64,000 nucleotides of DNA. It comes from Porodaedalea pini. Taxonomy: Eukaryota; Basidiomycota; Agaricomycetes; Hymenochaetales; Hymenochaetaceae. The notes beneath the pieces were generated by a model. The model did no database searches. It was not told the DNA's origin and was given only the letters and a program-made list of their open reading frames with translations. The position numbers were made by a program, and so were the translations under genes. Below are positions 58,571-64,000 of this stretch, piece after piece. The DNA lies in the NCBI GenBank assembly GCA_002794775.1, contig NBAY01000044.1, forward strand, positions 332,840 through 396,839, read 5' to 3'. How positions within the stretch are numbered: position 1 is the first letter of the stretch; each line of letters starts with the position of its first letter.

Positions 58571-59875
58571 GTGGCCTGTACGGTTGTTCGGCTCCGTCAA
58601 AGCAACGCAAAGCGGCATGCCGATGACAGAAAAGCCGTCTCTGGCATCTGCATCTTCCATCTTATCTGCTGCATTGTCGTCTTCTGCGGCATGAGGGTTG
58701 AAGACACTACTGAGCGCGATAGCATGAGCGCGTCGCATTCGCTTCGTACGAGCGTGCTGAACAAGAACCTTGCTCGCAGGAATGCGGCTGTCGCCTCGTC
58801 TAGCGCATCTGTCCGGAGCGTAGCGCGCAGCGTTGCGTCGACGACTAGCCGAACGGCATCGCGCCTTACGACTGCAACGGAGCGTGAGCGTAAGAAGAGC
58901 CGGCCAGACTCGAAGTTTGCGCCGTCCACCCCGCGTAGCACGAGTCCAAGCGTCCACAGGGCACCGAGTGCGCTCTCGTGTACTTCAGGTATGGACGTGG
59001 ATGGACGTGGATGGACGTGGATGGACGTGGATGGGGAGGGTGACGAACAAGAAAGCCCGCGACTAAAGGGCTCGACCTCGTCCCTTGCGCGCTCTACCGC
59101 ATCATCTTCCGTGGTTTCTCGACGGCCCGGTGTAGCTTCTCGTTCTCCCGCGCACAATTGGGAAAGACGCAGGTGCCATGAGTGTAAAACTACCGAACAT
59201 CGTCTCCACGCAAAGACCAAAGTCTGTCGCCGCCTCTGCTTCATCTACTCGTTCACATGCATCGACTATCCACAAAAATGCCGCCACTGCAGGCCAGCAA
59301 GGTACTCTTTGTCCACCTCATCCGCCCTCGCGACCGACATCCTCGCTCTCGAATGTGTCAATGTCCAGCAGCAGGAGCGGGGCTTCAACACGCGAGTCCA
59401 CATTCAAGACGCGTCGCGAGAACATGACCCACGCGACTCTGTTACTCGGTCGAGGAAAGTCTCGACCACGTCAATGACCTCGATGCGCAGCACCGGAACC
59501 TCAAGATCGCCTAAAATGTCGGCGCCTACGCTACTGAAAGGACGGCCGCATCGCGTCTCTGAAACGAGTGCGGCACCAATCAGTACGGTAAACGCGGCGT
59601 CGCGCACATGGAAGGTGTCGCCCATTACTACCAGTATCTACGAAAGCAACGGCGAACAAGACGCCCGTCATTCGAAAGTCACCGTCGGCGAATTCAATTC
59701 GATCAACTGCATCTGTGTGGCAACAACAGCCGGAGGGAGAAAAAGACAGCGACGAAGATGTCCCCTGCAGTCGATGAGAGAAGAAGCGTTCTCCGGCAAG
59801 GCATCGCGTGCGACTGATGCCTTCCTTACTCTAGTACGTGTTTATCCACCTTCAACTCATTTGTATGGTCGCTGA
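58571..59875 (+). pseudogene. Ser/Thr/Arg-rich region, possibly the N-terminal half of a CAP-Gly protein gene
   Basis: A 434-codon frame of very low complexity (ASTTSRTASRLTTATERERK, SVTRSRKVSTTSMTSMRSTG). A 10-bp minisatellite lies inside it and shifts its own frame. A better reading in another frame near 59,640-59,740 (TPVIRKSPSANSIRSTASVW) shows that frameshifts have occurred. Such Ser-rich sequence commonly precedes CAP-Gly domains, and a CAP-Gly fragment follows at 62.2 kb, so both may derive from one gene split by RPB1 sequence. This is inference. Confidence 0.4.
58991..59034 (+). repeat. 10-bp minisatellite
   Basis: ATGGACGTGG repeated four times plus a partial unit. A 10-bp period cannot preserve a reading frame as copy number changes. 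Confidence 0.9.
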
Positions 59876-59882
59876 TCAGTGT

Positions 59883-62155
59883 ATTTTTTAGCCTTTCGTC
59901 TAAATCTTTCCGTCACTCCACCGTATAACGCCGATCTCGATGGCGACGAGATGAAGATGCAGTATGTCACTTTCAAGATTAGCCTTACATCTCTTTCTCA
60001 GCTCCATCTAGCATTCCTCAGAGCGAAGAGACGAGAGCCGAGCTCAGTCAAATTGCATGGGTTGCGAAGCAGATCATCTCGCCGCAGGCGAACAAACCCG
60101 TTATGGACATCGTACAGGACACGTCGTGCGGTGTCCGGAAATTCACTCTGCGGGATAGCTTCCTCGACTGGGCGCAGGTGCAAAACATCCTGCTCCGGGT
60201 GCCGGACTGGGACGGCACGATTCCGACGCCAGCGATCTTGAAGCCGAAGCCATTGTGGACGGGCAAGCAGATTCTTAGCATGACGATTCCTCGCGGAATA
60301 AACGCATATCGCTCGCCTGATCTGAAATCTTCGAGCCCCGTTTTCGACGATGGCATGCTCATTGAAAACGGCGAGATCATCTCTGGTGTCGTGGAGAAAA
60401 AGACGGTCGGAGCGTCGCAAGGCGGTCTTATCCACGTCGTCTTCCGCGCGAAAAAGGTCCCGAAGCGACTCGTACGCTGTTCACTGCCCTCCAGCAGATC
60501 GTTAATTACTGGCTGTTCCACAATGGATTCAGTGTAGGCATTGGTGATACGGTCGCGGATTAGGAAGACAATGGCGTACATCACGGAGCAGATCAAGATG
60601 CGGAAGCAGAATGTCGTGCAGGCCATTGACGATGCATCTGACGACCGTCTGAATGCTGCACCGGGTATGACTATTCGCGAATCGTTCGAGAGTACGAGTC
60701 GAAACGCGAGCTCAACTTGGCGGGTGACCACTCCGGTCAATACGCACAGAAGAACCTGAAGGAGGACAACAATGTCGAACAGATGGTTGTCGGTCGTCGC
60801 GGGTTCGAAGGGTTCGTTCCGTTCATTCACATCTCGCAGATGTCCGTCTGTGTTGGTCAACAGTCCGTTGAAGGGAAGCGAATCCCGTTTGGCTTCAGAC
60901 ATCGCACACTACCTCACCTTACGAAGGAGGATGACTTCAGCCCAGAGGCGTGCTGTCAAGACGGCCGAGACCGGTTACATTCAGCGTCGACTTGTAAAGG
61001 CACTCGAAGACGCGGCCGTCTGCTACGACGGGACTGTACGAAACTCACTGGGTGACCTGATCCGATTCGTGTTATGGCGAGGATGGTATGGACGGTGCTT
61101 GTATTGAACGGCAAACGATCAAAAACGTTCGGTAGCAATGATCGCGAGTTCGAACATCGCTACCGGGTCGACGTCACTGACCCGGAGGGTGGATTCCTTC
61201 CTGGTGTTTTGCAGGTCGGTATCGATGACTCATCCCTCGAGCTCCGGCAAAAAAAAAAAAAAAAAAAAAACTCGACGAGGAATATGACCGTCCTCATGAG
61301 GATCGTGAATTGCTCCGTGAATTCATTTTCCCGGGCCGTGACAATTCCGCTGCCCACTGTCTTCCTCCTGTCAACCTGAACCGCATCGTGCAGAACGCAA
61401 CGCAGATTTTCCATATCGACCGCAGAAAACGGAGCGATCCGGAGCCTGTTTACATCATTGAGCAGGTGCAGCAGCAGCTGGCAGACCGCCTCATCGCTGT
61501 GCGCGGCGACGACCTTCTTGATAAAGGAGGCTGCCGAGAACGCTTCTGTTGCATTCCGCATGCACCTTCGGGCGACTTTTGCCCCGCGCGTCCAGTCCTA
61601 GAGGAGTTCCATCTCAACGGAGAAGCGTTTGACTGGATCTTGGGCGAGGTGGACACGGAGTTCAACCAGTCGGTCGCTCATCCGGGCGAGATGTGCGGCA
61701 CACTCGCTGCCCAGTCAATTGGTGAGCCGGCGACGCAGATGACACTAAATACCTTCCATTACGCTGGTGTTTCGAGTAAAAACGTCACGCTCGGTGTGCC
61801 GCATCTTAAAGAAATCATCAACGTCGCCTGAATATCAAGACCCCGTGTACCTGGACCCAGAAATTGCTGCTGTTGACACGAGGGCCAAGTCGGTGCAAAC
61901 AAGAACTTGCGTACACATCGCTGCGTACCGTTACAGCGGCGGTCGAGATCTACTACGATCCTGATCCAAGTACGACGATCGTTGAGGAGGATAAGGAGTC
62001 TGTTGATGCATTCTTCTCCATCTCCGACGAGGAAATTGAGTCGGGTCTTCATCTTCAGTCGCCATGGCTACTTCGTCTTGAGCTCGGTCGCTCGAAGATG
62101 CTTGACAGGAAACTTACGATGAATTACGTTGCTGGCCGTATCGCGGAAAGCTTTG
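59883..62155 (+). pseudogene. RNA polymerase II largest subunit (RPB1) core fragment, decayed
   Basis: The translation follows the central RPB1 core in order: FRLNLSVTPPYNADLDGDEM (catalytic loop, normally NADFDGD), [10 protein letters not shown] after a retained intron (about 59,960-60,009), [80 protein letters not shown] and then a stop (about 60,558). [89 protein letters not shown] and [11 protein letters not shown] follow. Lesions: a frameshift near 60,460, the in-frame stop, loss of about 30 residues including most of the bridge helix near 60,945, a 22-A run at 61,249, and more frameshifts. The N-terminal clamp and the C-terminal repeat domain are absent. Retained introns show genomic copying. 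It is non-functional. Confidence 0.9.
61249..61270 (+). repeat. Homopolymer, 22 A, inside the RPB1 relic
   Basis: The run replaces the codons expected between SSLEL and LDEEYD, where the native sequence would have only a few A. It points to slippage expansion after loss of constraint. Confidence 0.9.
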
Positions 62156-62159
62156 CCAT

Positions 62160-62910
62160 TGCCAAAAATGCCGTCTAAGGAAAATATTGACCCTGAAGAT
62201 CCTCCCGATACAGGCAGTACATTGACGATTACTAAAGGGAAGGGGAAGGGGAAAGGGCGGGTGGATGCCATCATCGCAGACGACAGATCTCTGCGATCGA
62301 GCGACAACGGATCAAATACAACTCTCGCTACATTGCGGCACAAGGGATCGAATGACACCATTACTCTCAATCGAGTGCCTGGGGGGGGGGGGGGAAGACG
62401 GCGTCTGCAGGCGAGACGGACATGCTGCAACCCCATGGCGCTACATTGGACATCAGCATTCCATGTATCATCACTTCAAAGCGGAAGCGGTTCCGTGCGT
62501 TTGCCCGTTATATCGGCGAGGTTGAGGGTGAGAGCGGGCCATGGGTCGGTGTCGAGGTGCCCGTGGGCGATGCTTGGACAGACGATCAGCTCGAGGGCCG
62601 CCGGTGGAATGACGGCTCGTGGGTGTGGCGTGCGCTACTTTGACGTCGGGACTTTTGCATCGGAATGGGGCGACGACGAATGCGTGACCCACCGGCAACG
62701 CGTTGATTTGACGAATGACTATGGAACTAGCGTTATTAGTGGCTGGGAAGGGCACGAAGCGTGAGGGGGAGCAGCTCAGCGTTGACCGCAAGAAGCTTTT
62801 CCGTAGCACGTCACCGTCAGTGTCGGACGTGTCGAACGCGGAGTGTCGAGGTCTCTTTGTGAGGCCACAGCAGGTGCTGTATGTTGTAGATGCTGTCGGT
62901 TCGGACTTGT
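62160..62910 (+). pseudogene. CAP-Gly domain gene fragment
   Basis: Begins directly where RPB1 similarity ends ([20 protein letters not shown]) and carries a Gly/Lys stretch (TKGKGKGKGR). After a 14-G run (62,381-62,394) that breaks the frame, it reads a CAP-Gly domain: IPCIITSKRKRFRAFARYIG, EVEGESGPWVGVEVPVGDAW, RRWNDGSW and VRYFD. CAP-Gly domains bind tubulin and EB-protein tails. The frame is further disturbed near 62,625, where GSWGGVRYFD is expected, and the downstream sequence is short. It is a broken gene. Confidence 0.75.
62381..62394 (+). repeat. Homopolymer, 14 G
   Basis: Lies between the linker and the CAP-Gly domain and breaks the frame. Confidence 0.85.
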
Positions 62911-63439
62911 GAATCTTGGAACATATTTAAGTTCGGATTCCTGCCCCTTTTTTCTTTTTCTTTCTTTCTTTCTTTTACCCTACTCCCATGTTTAGTCACT
63001 CCTTGCTCTGGGCAGATGCCTTCATCACCGAAATCACTTGTTGGCATGTTCATATTCCTCTTTTATCTACTCGATCAGATCGCTCTGGATTCTCGAATTG
63101 CACCTTTTGGAGAATCTTTTAATCAGTTTTTGAATGCTGTCGGTATTTTAGTTAGTTAGTGCATTTGTGTTGAGTTTCTGTACAAACGGCATTCTTGTGC
63201 CTCATGTGATAAGTTAGAAGTCATTTTGGAGTACGTTAGCACACAGAGGAGTTGTGCGTTGCATTTCAATTGGACGCACAGTCAGTGCTATAATAGTAAT
63301 ATAATGAAGGCACGATGAATAAGGCAATAATACGTAGCTACGTCACCAGAGTCCAACCAAGCTACCTAGGAGAGAACAATGACAAAAAGTAAGAATACAG
63401 ACAACTGTAGAGAAACAAAGGATTCAACTATTTGTCTCT
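62911..63439. other. AT-rich subtelomeric spacer
   Basis: Contains a CTTT microsatellite (about 62,955-62,976). No gene seen. Confidence 0.45.
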
Positions 63440-63778
63440 ATGTACCTGAGGTAGTGGGCCATAGGGATGGCAAGCTACGATTACTGTTTTCCGTGTCTTT
63501 CATTTTACATATGAGAGGACTAAAGCAAGCTTGAAAATTATACTAAAACATTATTCTTGTTAGTGGATTATTTAGTATTGAGTCAACAGTAACTTGAGGG
63601 TAGTGGGCCATTAGGATGGCAACCTACAATTACTGTTTACTGAATACTGAATAATTCACTAATGAGAATAATATTTTAGCATAATTTGCAAGCTTTAGTC
63701 CTCTCATATAAAATGAAAGACACAGAAAACAGTAATCGTAGCCTGCCATCCCAACAGCCCACTACCTCAAGTATACAT
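63440..63778. mobile_element. Foldback element beside the telomere, ~339 bp
   Basis: Arms of about 140 bp (63,440-63,585 and 63,630-63,778) are imperfect reverse complements containing TGAGGTAGTGGGCC, TACGATTACTGTTTTC and GAGAGGACTAAAGC. A third partial copy of GTAGTGGGCCATTAGGATGG sits in the loop at about 63,600. It is noncoding and lies 88 bp from the telomere repeats. Confidence 0.75.
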
Positions 63779-63865
63779 GATACACTGTGTACTGTAGCTA
63801 TAGCTGAAATGTGCAACAAACAGCTCCCCAGTCTCATCATCCACCTTGAGCATTGGTGTGGTATT

Positions 63866-64000
63866 GGGTTAGGCTTAGGGTTAGGGTTAGGGTTAGGGTT
63901 AGGGTTAGGCTAGGGTTAGGGTTAGGGTTAGGGTTAGGGTTAGGGTTAGGGTTAGGGTTAGGTTAGGGTTAGGGTTAGGGTTAGGGTTAGGGTTTAGGGT
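63866..64000 (+). repeat. Telomere repeat array (TTAGGG)n
   Basis: About 22 TTAGGG units run to the window end, G-rich strand 5'->3', as expected for a right chromosome end. Variants: TTAGGC (about 63,869-63,874 and 63,905-63,910), one shortened TTAGG (about 63,960) and one TTTAGGG near the very end. The open frame reading GLGLGL through it is an artefact. Confidence 0.97.

Noticed and set aside
58571..59875. Intact 434-residue gene
   Set aside because: The frame contains a frame-shifting 10-bp minisatellite and its better-looking segments lie in other frames. It is treated as a decayed Ser-rich region.
63686..63913. Open frame reading through the telomere (GLGLGL...)
   Set aside because: The glycine-leucine run is just TTAGGG translated. 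The upstream part lies inside a foldback element.

Overview
The window is the right-hand end of a basidiomycete (Agaricomycete-type) chromosome. The last ~135 bases are a TTAGGG telomere array running 5'->3' off the end. Genes carry many short (about 45-65 nt) GT-AG introns. Several belong to families I know mainly from mushroom-forming fungi: DUF6534 and DUF6533 membrane proteins, TPR-CHAT proteins, MYND proteins and small thaumatin-like 'glycopeptide' secreted proteins. Exon boundaries are read by eye, so splice sites are inferences unless a frame or motif match is described.

Layout. 0.7-7.3 kb: a DUF6534 and a DUF6533 multi-spanning membrane protein, with one unidentified frame between them. 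10.2-15.6 kb: a spliced pseudokinase with a TATA box, a basic unknown protein and a GT15-type mannosyltransferase. 17-36 kb: repeat-rich accessory DNA holding a basidiomycete hypothetical gene, a frameshifted TPR-CHAT gene, a decayed MFS transporter, four copies of an unclassified ~1.0-1.4 kb repeat family, a second (inverted) DUF6533 paralogue and a 3,956-bp transposon-like insertion. 39-52.2 kb: a gene-rich housekeeping island with kinesin-7, a divergent MYND-finger gene, an unknown multi-exon gene, farnesyl diphosphate synthase (plus a relic of its 3' end) and a thaumatin-like secreted protein. 52.3-64 kb: an inverted copy of the 25.8-32.3 kb repeat block, several foldback elements, a mosaic of host-gene fragments and the telomere.

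The most striking object is the insertion at 27,083-31,038. It has perfect 18-bp terminal inverted repeats, a 2-bp CT duplication, subterminal tandem repeats and a nested foldback element. Its cargo is intron-containing fragments of two unrelated translation genes, eIF4G (MIF4G region) and prolyl-tRNA synthetase (C-terminal domain). Uninterrupted copies of its target repeat near 35.17 kb and 54.0 kb show the empty site. It looks like a fungal Pack-type (gene-capturing) DNA element. A second mosaic at about 58.2-62.9 kb strings together, in one orientation, a BTB-like fragment, a Ser-rich region, a decayed RNA polymerase II RPB1 core lacking the bridge helix, and a CAP-Gly domain. It may have formed in a similar way, but I could not find its ends.

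Most genes stand alone. I see no biosynthetic cluster, CRISPR array, rRNA or tRNA gene that I can support. The pattern is stable housekeeping genes between two belts of duplicating, gene-shuffling subtelomeric DNA.
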